Below are positions 1 through 11,109 of a stretch of DNA of 64,000 nt, one piece after another. A model generated the notes under the pieces. That model made no database searches. It saw nothing but the letters and a program-made list of their open reading frames with translations, and had not been told where the DNA came from. Position numbers and translations under genes: made by a program. The DNA is taken from NCBI GenBank assembly GCA_023614405.1, contig CM042688.1, forward strand, positions 65,892,253 through 65,956,252, written 5' to 3'. This DNA comes from Avena insularis. Taxonomy: Eukaryota; Streptophyta; Magnoliopsida; Poales; Poaceae. The number at the start of each line of letters is the position of its first letter. Positions within the stretch are counted from its first letter, which is position 1.

Positions 1-506
1 AAATTATGAAGAACTATGGTTCGGGTCTCTTGGATTCAGCCGTCCGGATCTTTCATGCACTCTGGCCTGGTGAGGATGCTCCGGAGGGATCCACTGCTTT
101 GATCAACAAGCTAATGGATTGCGAGACCCAGCTCGACCTCTGGAGGGAATCCGCCGCTCGTGCTAGAGCTGATACTGTCCTTCATTTCATGCTTAGCTGG
201 TATGAAAAACTGGACTTGAAGATCCTCGAGCGCTTGCCCACCGGGTCAAGGTGGTCAAATGATCCAGATTGGGTAGCCCGGCGCAAGGCTTGTGCCCACA
301 ACCTCATCTAGTTCGCCCCTGTCCATCAATGGAACGAAGGACCAAGCTTCCTTGGCGCTGTTGACAATGAATATGTTGAAGATGATTCGTGTGATGAGGA
401 AGAGGACGAAGCCTCGGATCTCGAAGATAACAAAGATGATGACGAGACTGAAGCTGGAGTTCCACCCGCTGGCGCCGAGTTACCTCCTCATGTTGCTGCT
501 CCTTGA
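1..506 (+). pseudogene. Last exon of antisense gene of element A
   Basis: This matches the last exon (7985-8620) of the antisense gene in copy B: shared blocks include FWPE/LWPG, ECETQLDLWRES, LLERM and the SRWS-DPDWVAR motif, then an acidic tail ending AELPPHVAAP with TGA at 504-506. A TAG at 309-311 replaces the glutamine codon of B, so the frame is broken. No function is known; the domain belongs to the antisense ORF product of Tat-like elements. Earlier exons lie outside the window. Confidence 0.75.
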
Positions 507-1266
507 GCACAAAAAACACTTTGAAATTTATCATATCCTCGGTATGCCGGGTGCAGATGTATCGATCATACTGATTATATTTTGCTACTAAGTTGTTCAC
601 ACCGAATTAACTTGGGCGTAGTCCTTGAGTTTCATTTTCTTGTTTCTCCAATTTCATGGCTCGGCTCGCGTCTACCTTGATTCGTTTTTGTGACTTACGA
701 GTCCGAGTTTCAAAAATTGACTTAACAATACTTGGAAACTTGAGGATTGGCTCAAAATAATCCAGCATAGTAAAAATAAGGTAAACATAAGGTTAGTACG
801 AATAACAAATGTCGGCTCGATTACGTTCTTATCCTTAGTCGTTTTTCGTGTGCTACGCAATTCCAAACTTGTTCTCTTGCTTGCCATGAAGCCAAATCTT
901 GTTGGACAGCAGCAAGTCGAAGAGTTGAGTTTTTGGTACTTACACACTACTAATCCGGCTTAGGCAAAAGGAACTTAAGCCAGCCGACATAAAAATAAAA
1001 TAGTTAACAAATAGAATGACAATTATTACTAAGGCAGTCCCCGAGTTACTGCTCGAGATGCCAAGATTTCATTGATAAACTCATTGCCGACATACATACC
1101 GGCATATGAGAGACTTGGATACACACACTTCTTTGTTAAGTGTAGAACGGACGAACTAGAGCTACATTCCATGGACGCTTAGATTCCTTGCCGGACTTGT
1201 CCGCCTTGTTCTTCTCCTGTGGTTGTGCATCAATGAGATAATAAGAGTCATTGTGCAATGCTTTGC
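507..1266. other. Non-coding spacer between convergent antisense gene and integrase in A
   Basis: The stretch is AT-rich and shows no conserved reading frame. It is collinear with 8621-9240 of copy B, for example the block around CTTGCTTGCCATGAAGCC in both. It separates the 3' ends of two convergent genes and presumably holds both poly(A) sites. Confidence 0.6.
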
Positions 1267-2486
1267 TCACGATGAGTGGCCCTTCCCATGGGGGGATAAC
1301 TTATGCATGCCAGCAGTATGTTGTACCAGCCGGAGTACCAGATCACCTTCCCGGAAGACTCGGGGGTTGACTTTCCGGCTATGATAGCGTCGGAGATTTT
1401 GCTGATATATGGCGGATCTGGACAATGCCAATTCTCTCGCTTCTTCCAGCAGATCAACATCATTTTGTCGGGCTTCTCGCACTTCGGCTTCTGTGTATTG
1501 GGTGACTCTAGGCGAATCATGCTCTATGTCGGCTGGTAATACAGCTTCTGCCCCATATACCAGAAAAAATGGTGTATAGCCTGTTGATCGATTCGGAGTT
1601 GTTCTTAAACTCCACAGTACCGCTGGTAGTTCTTCTATCCAGCACCCCGCTGATCTTTGCAGTGGCTCAATGAGCCGGGGTTTTATCTCGGATAATACCA
1701 ATCCGTTGGATCTTTCCACTTGTCCGTTTGATGCGGGGTGTGCTACCGAGGCAACGTCTAGCCGGATCTTTTTATCTCGGCAGAATCGCGCAAATGCTCC
1801 TTTAGCAAAATTGGTGCCGTTATCTATTATGATATTGTGAGGATAGCCATATCTCAGAATGATATCTTTGAGGAATGACACAGCTGTAGCTCCATCACAT
1901 TTTCTTATCGGCTTTACTTCTATCCATTTGGTAAACTTGTCAACCATAACCAAGATATGTGTCATATTTCCCTTTGTTGGCTTGAATGGGCCAACCATAT
2001 CTAAACACCACATAACAAATGGCCAGGTAATTGGTACGGTCTTGAGCTTCGACATTAGCATGTGTGTTTTGGTAGCATATCTCTGACAACCATTGCATTT
2101 TCTTACTAGATCTTCTGCTTGTTCCAAGGCACTAGGCTAGTAGAATCCATGCCAGAAAGTTTTTGCCACTAAGGCCCTGGATGAGGCGTGATGCCCACAT
2201 TACCCTTTATGTATATCTCGGAGGATGTCAAGCCCTTCTTCCGGGTTAACATACCGTTGCAGGACATTCGTGATACTCCTCTTGTATAGCTCAGCATTGA
2301 TAATCGTGTATGCATTTGCCCTCCTCTGAATTTGCCTCGAAAGCACCTCTTCATTGGGAAAAGTTCCATCCTTCAAGAACTGGAATATGGGCAGTGCCCA
2401 AGCTAGTATAGCTCGCAATGGAAACACATCCTCGTCAATTCCATTTGATCCACCGACATAACCTCTGCCGGGTCTAGCTGCGCAGT
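1267..2486 (-). pseudogene. Integrase of element A (broken)
   Basis: Ty3/gypsy integrase inserts the cDNA into the genome. Visible are the C-x2-C half of the zinc finger (VRKCNGCQRYA) and the catalytic triad: D in CLDMVGPF, D in IDNGTNF, E in NGQVERSN. The tail has the usual FREGDLVLRLV block. Upstream (2128-2427) the frame holds LPIFQFLKDG and YTIINAELYKRS, but TAA at 2200-2202 (a GAA codon in B) and TAG at about 2136-2138 (tryptophan in B) interrupt it. The C-terminus is frameshifted near 1270-1285. The upstream RNase H part lies beyond B, at 17460-18013. Confidence 0.88.
2482..2486. repeat. Target site duplication of B, left copy (GCAGT)
   Basis: GCAGT directly precedes the TG of the B 3' LTR and recurs directly after the CA of the other LTR at 17460-17464. 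A five-base duplication is normal for gypsy integrases. It proves that B inserted into A as one unit. Confidence 0.93.
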
Positions 2487-3291
2487 TGTCGTGGTGGTGT
2501 CACGGCAGATGCCATGGATAGGCTAAAGGTGGGGACTAAATGCACTAGGGGAATCCAGGGAGGGATAGTGTGGTGATTCCACACACGGTAGCTTTGTATT
2601 TGATTCACTTTCTCAGATTACAAGTGCTCCTTGAGCTGTATTGGGGAGAGGAGGAAGAAGGAACTCTCTTACTCTCACCACTAGTTAGCCCTCAGGTACA
2701 CACACAACTCTCTAGAGCTCAATCTGTCTAAGACCCCCCTCTTCTACAGAGGCCCTAGCCCTCCTTATATAGGGGTGGCTAGGTCTCCAATTAGGGCATA
2801 CGTGGAGGCATATTACAAGGAATATGCCTCCTCCCAAAATAGTAAGTCGGCCGGGTCACTTTAACCCAGCATCATCCATGCAGAGGCTACGTGAGCCTCT
2901 GCGGCGCCCACGTCACCCGACACAGGCTTCGTCACCTTTGTCGCCCACGCCTCGGTGGTCCTGGCCTCTGTCCGCTTCGCTCACGCTCTGCGTATAGTGG
3001 TCACCCTTTGACCAGCGAGATACCTTCCTTCTCCTATAAGCTTGATATAATCCGGATCGTACCTAGTAGATCCGGTCATACCTATACCTGCATACAAGTT
3101 AGATATACCTCACTGACTTACAATATAAGTCGGCTGAGACCCAGTTAGGTGGACATCCCCTGGTCCAGGTTACCCTGTGATTCGGACTACCTTGAGGTGA
3201 CTCGGCCAGCATCTGCTTTGACATTGCCGTACCTCGGCTAACTCGGCCTTTATAACCCGGCGTGACCCTATCCGGGGGTATCCCCCCAACA
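2487..3291 (-). repeat. 3' LTR of B
   Basis: It starts TGTCGTGGTGG and ends CCCCCCAACA on the plus strand, so the minus-strand LTR runs TGTTGGGG to CACGACA. A TATATAA box (minus strand, 2765-2771) and the downstream leader match the 5' LTR at 16665-17459. Confidence 0.94.
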
Positions 3292-3302
3292 TTAGTCCCC
3301 GC
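3292..3302 (-). other. Polypurine tract of B (probable)
   Basis: On the minus strand GCGGGGACTAA stands directly before the 3' LTR start TGTTGGGG, the expected place for plus-strand primer generation. The purine run is short and interrupted, so the exact tract is uncertain. Confidence 0.55.
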
Positions 3303-3762
3303 AGCTGGTGCGGTCTTTGCTGCCTTAGCCGCTAAGGCCACAGCAGGTTCAATTTTATCGAGCCTCTGGCTCCCTTTCCGAGTTACCTCATAGTCCGGAT
3401 TTCATAGATTTACTTTCCCTTGGCACATTCCGAGTTTTCACTCGCTTGCCGGGTTACCTCATATTCATCCGGTTCATTCTTCCTTCTCTTGTACGCTTCC
3501 CCACGTGGAGGTTAATCATTACTTTTTCCTCATTTTAAGGGACTGCGCCAGTAATTGCCACAGTAATTGCCAGCTATCACTGTAGCACACGTCACATCGT
3601 GCCTGCCTCCTTGTTAACTGCATCATAACGTCACGTCATGGGATCTCCCGCGTCCTGTGGCCTTCCATGTGGCTCGCTGCTGATTGGTTGATCCGGGTTA
3701 TACACGGCCACACCGTGTGGCCCGGCCGCACAGCACGATCCCACTACCCCTTAAGGGCATGG

Positions 3763-3769
3763 TTAAATA
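3763..3769 (+). promoter_or_regulatory. Putative TATA box for the antisense gene of B
   Basis: TTAAATA stands 187 bp upstream of the chosen ATG (3950), followed about 30 bp later by a pyrimidine-rich stretch typical of plant start sites. It faces the opposite way to the LTR promoter, so the gene seems to have an internal promoter of its own. Assignment by position and sequence only. Confidence 0.45.
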
Positions 3770-3949
3770 GGCGTGGGGGCGCCCCTTGGGTCTTTTCCCC
3801 ACTCTCGCGCCCCCTTTGCCTCTTCTTCTTCCTCTTCCTCTTCCTCTCCAGCGACAGCACCACCGCCACCGCACTTGCGTAACTGCGCCGCCGCTGCACC
3901 GTTTCCTCGCGCACCCACGTTGCCGCCACCTTCCCTCATCTCTTCCGCC

Positions 3950-6900
3950 ATGGGTCCTCGCCTATCCAGGCCACTGTCACCCACCGCCGCTAGCGTCAGT
4001 GAGGACAGTGATCTCGAGATGACTGAACAGGAGCTCGTCGTCGCTAAGCAAGAAATGGAGGAGGACACGGTGAACGCCGACCGTGGCGCTTGGGCTGGGT
4101 CCTGGGTTTTCCAGGACGATATTGACTGGCTATACCACACCCGACGTATCCCGGAGGGCGTCATCGCGCGTCTTCCCGCTGTGGAGCTTGCCCCCTCACC
4201 CAATCCGGGTAAGTATGTGGTATTCCTCTCCCACTTCCAACGTGGATTCAGGCTCCCAGCAAGCGATTTCTTCAACGACTAGCTCAACACATATGAGCTT
4301 CAGTCGCATCATCTTCCGGCTAATGCCATCACCTCTCTCTCTGCCTTCGCTTCTACCATGGAAGGCTATGCCGGACTGTGGCCCACGAAGGAGCTCTGGA
4401 TCCGGTTCTTTGGCCTTCGCCGGAACGTGATTCCGAACATCCAGCTTAATCCGGAGGACAAGCATCTCACACAGTTCGGCGCAGCTTCCATCTCCCCTCG
4501 GAAACAGTCTATCTTTCCCCGAGTTACGGGGCTTGACTCCTGCAAGGGCTGGGCCCGAACCTTCTTCTATGTCCGGAACAGCACAACTGAGGATCTGATC
4601 CAGCTGCGCCCTTACGCTCTGGGTCCTCCCAATCCGGATCTGTGGGACGCGGTCCCCAAGAAGCCCACCGTCCTGGCGAATCAAGTTAACAAAAGGTTCC
4701 AGGAGCTGAAGGACTTGGGGTTGCGCAACAAGGACGCGATGATTACATCCGTCCGCAACCGGATCGCCCCCTCTAGAAGCGTACACATAAAGTTTGCCAC
4801 ATGAGCTGGGGCTGTGACCCCAACCGGACCTCCTCATTTGAGTTGAGCAACACCGAGATCTTCCGCCGGGTCAAGGCCCTCTTCACCACTAAGAAGGACT
4901 TCTCGGCAGAGTGGACGTGGGGAATCGAACACTTCTGCCGAGATCGGCTTCCCCCCGCGGTAAGTCTCGTGACCCAAACTTTCTCCGAATTGTATCATAT
5001 GTCGGTTTCTGTTGTAGGTTTAATCCCTTTGTCTTTTCTTTCCCTTAGATGTTTCTTCAGCAAACCATTGAGGATGGCACCGAGCCTTCTCTCAAATGGG
5101 CACCTGATCGAGACACCTCGGATGTGGAGGAGCCGGATCAGGAGATGTTCCTGCCGATGGCGGACGCGACCAAGCGACCCACCGGTAAACTCTCTTCCAT
5201 TAGAGATAGGCCCGACGATGAGGATGATTCAGACGTTGAGGTGATGGAGGCATTTGACGATGTCCCCCTTTCTTATGCTTTTCCGACATCAGCTAACCCC
5301 GGTGGGCAGATCCATGAAGATCCTCCCCTTGCCATGGGTGAGCCCGTCCCGGTCGCACCGAAGAAGAGGGGGCCGCATCTGCTTCTTCCTCCGGACCTTC
5401 TCAGCCAGCTAAGAGGCGAAAGAAGTCCACGGACAAAGCTGCCACTAAGGCCACGACTAAGGCCATTGCCCGGAGAGCTCGCAAGCCGAAGGAGCCCCTG
5501 ACTTCGAATGAGTAAGTCGTTTCTCCCTTTGCTATTTACTTGTTCTTCTTTTGTTATAGTTTCTCATCATACATGATTTGATTCGGCAGGGCCGCGGTGG
5601 ATGTCCCACAGAGTGGATCCGGCATTGCCTCGCCGCTCCGACACAGCCCTTCTCCCCCTCGTGGCGATGATTCACGCCCGTTGATCCCCATTCTGGAGGG
5701 TTCAGCGGTTGCTCCGGGTTCTAGCCCACCTCGTCAAGAGGAGGGCAACCTCGGAGCAGGGGAAACTGGCTCTGCCGAGGCAGCAACAACCACCACTTCG
5801 GCTCCGCCGCAACCAGCTACCACCGAGGTTCCTTCAACACCTCCGCCAAAACAAAGACCAGCATCATCATCAGCCCCAGCACCCGCAGCAATAGCAAAAG
5901 CACCAACAGCAGCACCAAGCCCCTCCGCCTCGTCCGAGTCTTCCAAGGCTCGGCGAGAAGACATCAGCGGCACCAAGGCTAGCGCCAAGGTAGCTCCCAA
6001 GGGCAAATCCGTTGCAGCAACCTCAACTTCTCAGCAGCAGCCCAAGGGCAAAAAGGCTCCTGGCGCCACCAGGGCAGCGTCAATCGAGGCTGGACAGCGC
6101 ACACTCGTGTCCATGCTTTCGAAGAAGACTCCACCGCCGAAGGACGCCCCTGCCGAGCCAGCTGATGCGCAACTCATTTTGCACACCAGCCCCACCGTTG
6201 CCCAGGTTGAGAGGAGGGAAGCGCATGCCAAGGGTCTAGTGGTGCTCCACATGCTTAGCGGTGAACGATATCCTCCGACCTTGATCGAGTTTGTAAATAA
6301 CTGGAACAAGGCGGAGTTCGTCCATAATGACGATCTCCCGGAGAAGTTCGGTCCCACCGAATTTGTTGCGCAGATGAATACTTCCGCCAAGGCAATTAAC
6401 CTTGCGGGTCGGATGATGGAGGTACGTTACCTCGTCTTTTCCTTAACATGATGTAGATATTAGTGATATAGCCATTAGTCCTCGAGCCTCCGGGGGAGTA
6501 ACTTGTTACTCGGTCGGATGCTCCTTAGAAAACTAATGTAGCTCCTTGATAACTTCGAATATGCACACACCTAGAGCCGGGTTAAGTTCCACTTGGCTCG
6601 GATCTTGTACACTTCGAATATGCACACACCTAGAGCCGGGTTAAGTTCCACTTGGCCCGGATCTTGTACACTTCGAATATGCACACACCTAGAGCCGGGT
6701 TAAGTTCCACTTGGCCCGGATCTTGTATACTTCGAATATGCACACACCTAGAGCCGGGTTAAGTTCCACTTGGCCCGGATCTTGTACACTTCGAATATGC
6801 ACACACCTAGAGCCGGGTTAAGTTCCACTTGGCCTGGATCTTGTACACTTCGAATATGCACACCTAGAGCGGGTTAAGTTCCACTTGGCCGGATCTTATA

Positions 6901-8620
6901 CACTTCGAATATGCACACACCTAGAGCCGGGTTAAGTTCCACTTGGCCTGGATCTTGTACACTTCGAATATGCACACACCTAGAGCCGGGTTAAGTTCCA
7001 CTTGGCCCGGATCTTGTACATTTCGAATATGCACACACCTAGAGCCGGGTTAAGTTCCACTTGGCCCGGATTTTGTACACTTCGAATATGCACACACCTA
7101 GAGCCGGGTTAAGTTCCACTTGGCCCGGATTTTGTACACTTCGAATATGCACAAGACTAAGCTATCCTTTTGTACTCCTTTCAGGTGACTACCAATCGCC
7201 GGAGCGCTGAGTTTCAGCGTCTCCTGGATACTCACAAGATGCTACGTGCAAAACATAGTGCACTTCTCGCTGAACATGAGAAAAGGGGTAAGTTTCTTCC
7301 TTGGCATTTTTCCGTTTTTCTTCATCTTTTTCCGCCGAACTAACCCATCATTCGAATTTCGCAGCCGGGGTGGAGACTAAGAATACAATCATGAGGAAAA
7401 ACTTGGAGCAGATCAAGGGTAAGTTATTCCTACTCAATCTCTCTCTACGCCCTATCTTCTTTTCTTATTGGCTCAGCAAATATTCATACCTCGGCTTTGC
7501 CGGGTCAACAAACTATTTCAGCATCTCTTGAAGATAGTGTGCCCGTGCCTGATATGATGCTGCATTTTCTCGAACAAGCAGGGCAGCATCAGGACGAACT
7601 CAAAAAGAAAGATGATGAGCTTGCCCTCCTCCGAACCAAAGATGATGAGATTGCCAAGCTCAAGGCAGATATGTAGAAACTCAAAGCGCAGCACAAATCC
7701 GAGCTAGAGAAAGCAGGCCAGGACTTTACTGAAGATCACGAGCGCCTCAACCTCCAGATTGCCAAGGACCAAGAATTGCTTAAGGAGGCCAACGTCAAGC
7801 TTGAGTCGGCAAATGCTGAACTTGTACAACTCCGACAGAGGCGCGACAACTGCACCAAGGAGCTGACCCGGGTTCACAGCCATATTTCTGGTAAGTTCTT
7901 TTTCTCTTCAGTTGTCATGAATCTCTCCGGGTCAACCCTTCTCACTTATTTCACATGTCTCGCTTTTTTCAAGCAAATTCCCAGAGAGCAATGTCATTGC
8001 ATCCAAGGCTGTTGCCAAGTTCCATAGGCAGAGGGGTACTCCATCTGGTCCTAGCACCATTCCTCTCGATTCTCGAGGACTTGATAGTTAGCTTGTCCTC
8101 CCGAGTCGAGATCGTGAAGAAGTACGGCAAGGATATCTTGGACGTAGTAGTCCGGATCTTCAACGTCTTTTGGCCTGAAGAAGATACTCCGGAGAGTACC
8201 GCTGTTCTTTTTTCCAAGCTCATGGAGTGTGAGACTCAGCTCGATCTCTGGAGAGAATCGGCTGGACGTGCCGGAGCTGAGATCGTTCTTCACTACGTGC
8301 TGACATGGTACGAGAAGATTGACCTCAAACTCCTTGAGCGCATGCACACCAGATCAAGGTGGTCCACTGACCCGGATTGGGTAGCTCGGTGCAAGGCTTG
8401 CGCCCATAGCTTCATCCAATACGCCCCCATTCATCAATGGAACAAGCGACCAAGCTTACTAGATGCCGCCGACAATGAAAATGCTGAAAACGTTGAAGAT
8501 GATTCAGATGAGGACGAAGAGGACGAAGCCTCGGATGTCGAGGAAGATGCAGATGACTCTGAAGCCGAGGCTGGGACTGCACCTGTTGGCGCCGAATTAC
8601 CTCCTCCTGCTGCTCCTTGA
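3950..8620 (+). pseudogene. Seven-exon gene on the opposite strand of retrotransposon B
   Basis: Exons by GT/AG and frame: 3950-4959, 5049-5511, 5590-6421, 7185-7287, 7365-7418, 7522-7890, 7985-8620. Joins 2-3 and 3-4-5-6-7 keep the frame exactly, which supports the model. Exon 1 resembles the plant 'putative gypsy type transposon' domain (PF04195 as I recall): GLWPTKELWIRFFGL and TFFYVRN-type blocks. Exon 3 is low-complexity Ser/Pro/Ala followed by a VEFVNNW-like domain. Exons 4-6 are a long charged coiled coil. Exon 7 holds DLWRES, DPDWVAR and an acidic tail. Defects: TAG at 4280 and 7673, frameshifts near 4800, 5370 and 8090. The ATG at 3950 is chosen because 3773 lies upstream of the likely transcription start. 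Function unknown; it is not gag or pol. Confidence 0.75.
6552..7152 (+). repeat. 59-bp minisatellite, ten units, inside intron 3 of the antisense gene
   Basis: Units begin ACTTCGAATATGCACACACC at 6552, 6611, 6670, 6729, 6788, 6847, 6902, 6961, 7020 and 7079, with a partial unit at 7138. All are 59 bp except the sixth (55 bp, missing single bases at CC/GG runs and one CA). Units are nearly identical, differing mainly at one C/T in the TTGGCYCGG part. The array lies between the donor at 6422 and the acceptor at 7183-7184. Confidence 0.95.
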
Positions 8621-9240
8621 TTATGAAAATTTTAAATTTCATCAGATCCCCGGTATGCCGGGTGCAATTGTATCGAGCACACAAGTGATATTTTGCTACT
8701 AAGTTTTTATGCTGGATTGACTTGGGCATAGTCCCCGAGTTTCATTTTCTTGTTCCTCCAATTTCTTGGCCCGACTCGTGTCTACCTTGGTTCGGTTTTA
8801 TAACTTACGAGTCCGAGCTTCAAAAATTGTCTTAACAATACTTGGAAACTTTAGGATTAGCTCAAAATAATTCAGCATAATAAATCGAAAGTAAACATAA
8901 GGTTAGTCCGAAAAACAAAAGTCGGCTCGATTAAGTTCCTTTCCTTAGTCATTTTTGATGTGCTACGCAATTCCAAACTTGTTCGCTTGCTTGCCATGAA
9001 GCCAAATCTTGTTGGACAGCAGCAAGTCGAAGAGTTGGGTTCTTGGTGCTCACACACTACTAATCCGTCTTAAGTAGAAACAACTTACGCCAGCCGACGT
9101 ATAAATAATAAATACAGAAGACAACAAATATTTTCAAGGCAGTCTCCGAGTTACTGCTCGAGGTGCCCACATTTCATTGATAGGCTCATTGCCGGCATAC
9201 ACACCGACATATGAGAGACTCGGATACATACACTTCTCTG
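8621..9240. other. Non-coding spacer between convergent genes of B
   Basis: No conserved reading frame; collinear with 507-1266 of A. It lies between the TGA of the plus-strand gene and the end of integrase on the minus strand. No clear terminator signal was recognised. Confidence 0.6.
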
Positions 9241-10359
9241 CTAAGTGTAGAAAGGACGAAGTAGAGCTTTCCATGGACGCTTAGATTCCTCGTCGGACCT
9301 GTCCGCCTTGTTCTTCTCCTGCGGTTTTGCATCGATAAGATAATAAGAATCATTGTGCAATGCTTTGCTCACAATGAATGGCCCTTCCCATGGGGGGGAT
9401 AACTTGTGCATGCAAGCAGTACGTTGTACCAACCGGAGTACCAGATCACCTTCCTGGAAAACTCGGGGGTTTACTTTCCGGCTATGATAGCGTCGGAGAT
9501 TTTGCTGATATATGGCGGATCTGGACAATACCAATTCTCTCGCTTCTTCTAGCAGATCAACATCATTTTGCCAGGCTTCTTGCACTTCGGCTTCTGTGTA
9601 TTGGGTGACCCTAGGCGAGTCATACTCTATGTCGGCCGGTAATACAGCTTTTGCCCCATATACCAGAAAGAATGGCATATAGCATGTTGATCGATTCGGA
9701 GTTGTTCTTAAACTCCATAGTACCGCTGATAATTCTTCTATCCAGCACCCTGCTGATCTTTGCAGCGGCTCAATGAGCCGGGGTTTTATCCCGGATAATA
9801 CTAATCCGTTGGATCTCTCCACTTGTCCGTTCGATGCAGGGTGGGCTACCGAGGCAACGTCCAGCCGGCTCTTCTTATCTCGGCAGAATCGTGCAAATGC
9901 TCCTTCAGCAAAATTTGTGCCATTATCTGTTATGATACTGTGAGGATAACCGTATCTCAAGATGATGTCTTTGAGAAATGTCAAGGCTGTAGCTCCATCA
10001 CATTTTCTTATTGGCTTTACTTCAATCCACTTTGTAAATTTATCAACCATGACCAAAATGTGAGTCATATTTCCCCTCGCTGGTTTGACCGGGCCAACCA
10101 TGTCCAAACACCATACGGCAAATGGCCAGGTGATTGGTATAGTCTTGAGCTCCGACATTGACATATGTGTCTTGGTAGCATACCTCTGACAACCATTGCA
10201 TTTTCTTACCAAGTCCTCTGCTTGTTCTAAGGCACTTGGCCAGTAGAATCCATGCCGGAAAGCTTTTGCTACCAAGGCTCTGGACGAGGCATGATGCCCA
10301 CATTCCCCTTGATGTATATCTCGGAGGATGTCAAGCCCTTCTTCTGGGTCAACACATCG
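9241..10359 (-). pseudogene. Integrase of B
   Basis: This is the best-kept part of B: 344 codons open from 10275 to 9241. The zinc-finger CNGC is followed by the triad D (CLDMVGPV), D (TDNGTNF) and E (NGQVERSN), then a C-terminal domain with FQEGDLVLRLV and SPPWEGPFIV. It would process and join cDNA ends in the nucleus. It is the C-terminal part of a polyprotein whose frame is cut by TAG at 10360-10362 (glutamine in A), so the domain cannot be made as part of an intact Pol. Confidence 0.92.
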
Positions 10360-10362
10360 CTA

Positions 10363-11106
10363 GAGGACATTAGTCACACTCCTTTTGTATAATTCGGAAT
10401 TGATGATCGTGTATGCCTTTGCTCTCCTCTGAGTTTGCCTGGACAACACCTCCTCAGCGGGTAAGGTTTCATCTTTTAGGAATTGAAATATGGGTAACGC
10501 CCAAGCTGGTACAGCTCGCACTAGGAACACGTCCTCATCAATTTCCATCCGATCCACCGGCATAACCTCAACCGGATCACGTTGAGCAGTCCCCGGGTCC
10601 TGCGAAGCAGTCCCCGGGTTCGCCGAGGCAGTCCCCGGGTTCGCCGAGGCAGTCCTCGGGTTTCGCGTACCACCTCCATTGTCAATGTCCATGGGTACGG
10701 CTCTGGACTCTGAATCCTCCGGGACATAAATTGAGTCGGTTTCTAGGGACGGCCTGATGGATGGTTTTCTGAGGTGTTCTAATGCTACACTCGGTGGAAT
10801 TGCTTGTCGGGTTGATCCGAGCTTCGATCATACGTCGGCAACCTCATTTTCCACCCGGGGTATATGGCAAAATTTACATCCCTCAAAGTAACCAGTTATC
10901 TTATGCACATGGAAACTGTATAATGCCATGTTTGGATCAAGAGTGTCCCACAGCCCCGACACTTGCTGAACTACCAAATCCGAGTCGCCAAAGCATTGAA
11001 TCTGACGTATCCCAATTTCTTTTGCCACTTTGAGCCCATGTACAAGTGCCTCATACTCGGGGACATTGTTTGATGCTGCGAAATGGATCTGCAGCACATA
11101 CTTCAG
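10363..11106 (-). pseudogene. RNase H C-terminal part and linker of B
   Basis: The frame continues the RT ORF after TAG at 11107-11109. It carries the RNase H blocks NNVPEYEALVHGL, CFGDSDLVVQQ and the downstream VENEVADV, where TGA at 10828-10830 stops it. Beyond lies a linker with a 7-residue repeat (NPGTASA) and LPIFQFLKDE before integrase. RNase H would remove the RNA strand during reverse transcription. Compared with A, both stops are private to B. Confidence 0.85.
10586..10668. repeat. 21-bp tandem repeat in the RNaseH-integrase linker of B
   Basis: Four units begin GCAGTCCCCGGGT at 10586, 10607, 10628 and 10649, and encode repeats of about seven residues on the minus strand. The same region of A (17460 onward) keeps two diverged units. 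The first five bases of a unit, GCAGT, are the target site where B entered A. Confidence 0.85.
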
Positions 11107-11109
11107 CTA

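Noticed and set aside
3763..4275. Minus-strand open frame of 170 codons
   Set aside because: Shadow of exon 1 of the plus-strand gene; low-complexity GC-rich composition, no family features.
5734..6006. Minus-strand Ala/Gly-rich open frame
   Set aside because: Complement of the Ser/Pro/Ala-rich exon 3; composition alone keeps it open.
6552..7152. Regular 59-bp repeat resembling a CRISPR array
   Set aside because: Units abut directly with no unique spacers; this is a minisatellite in plant DNA.
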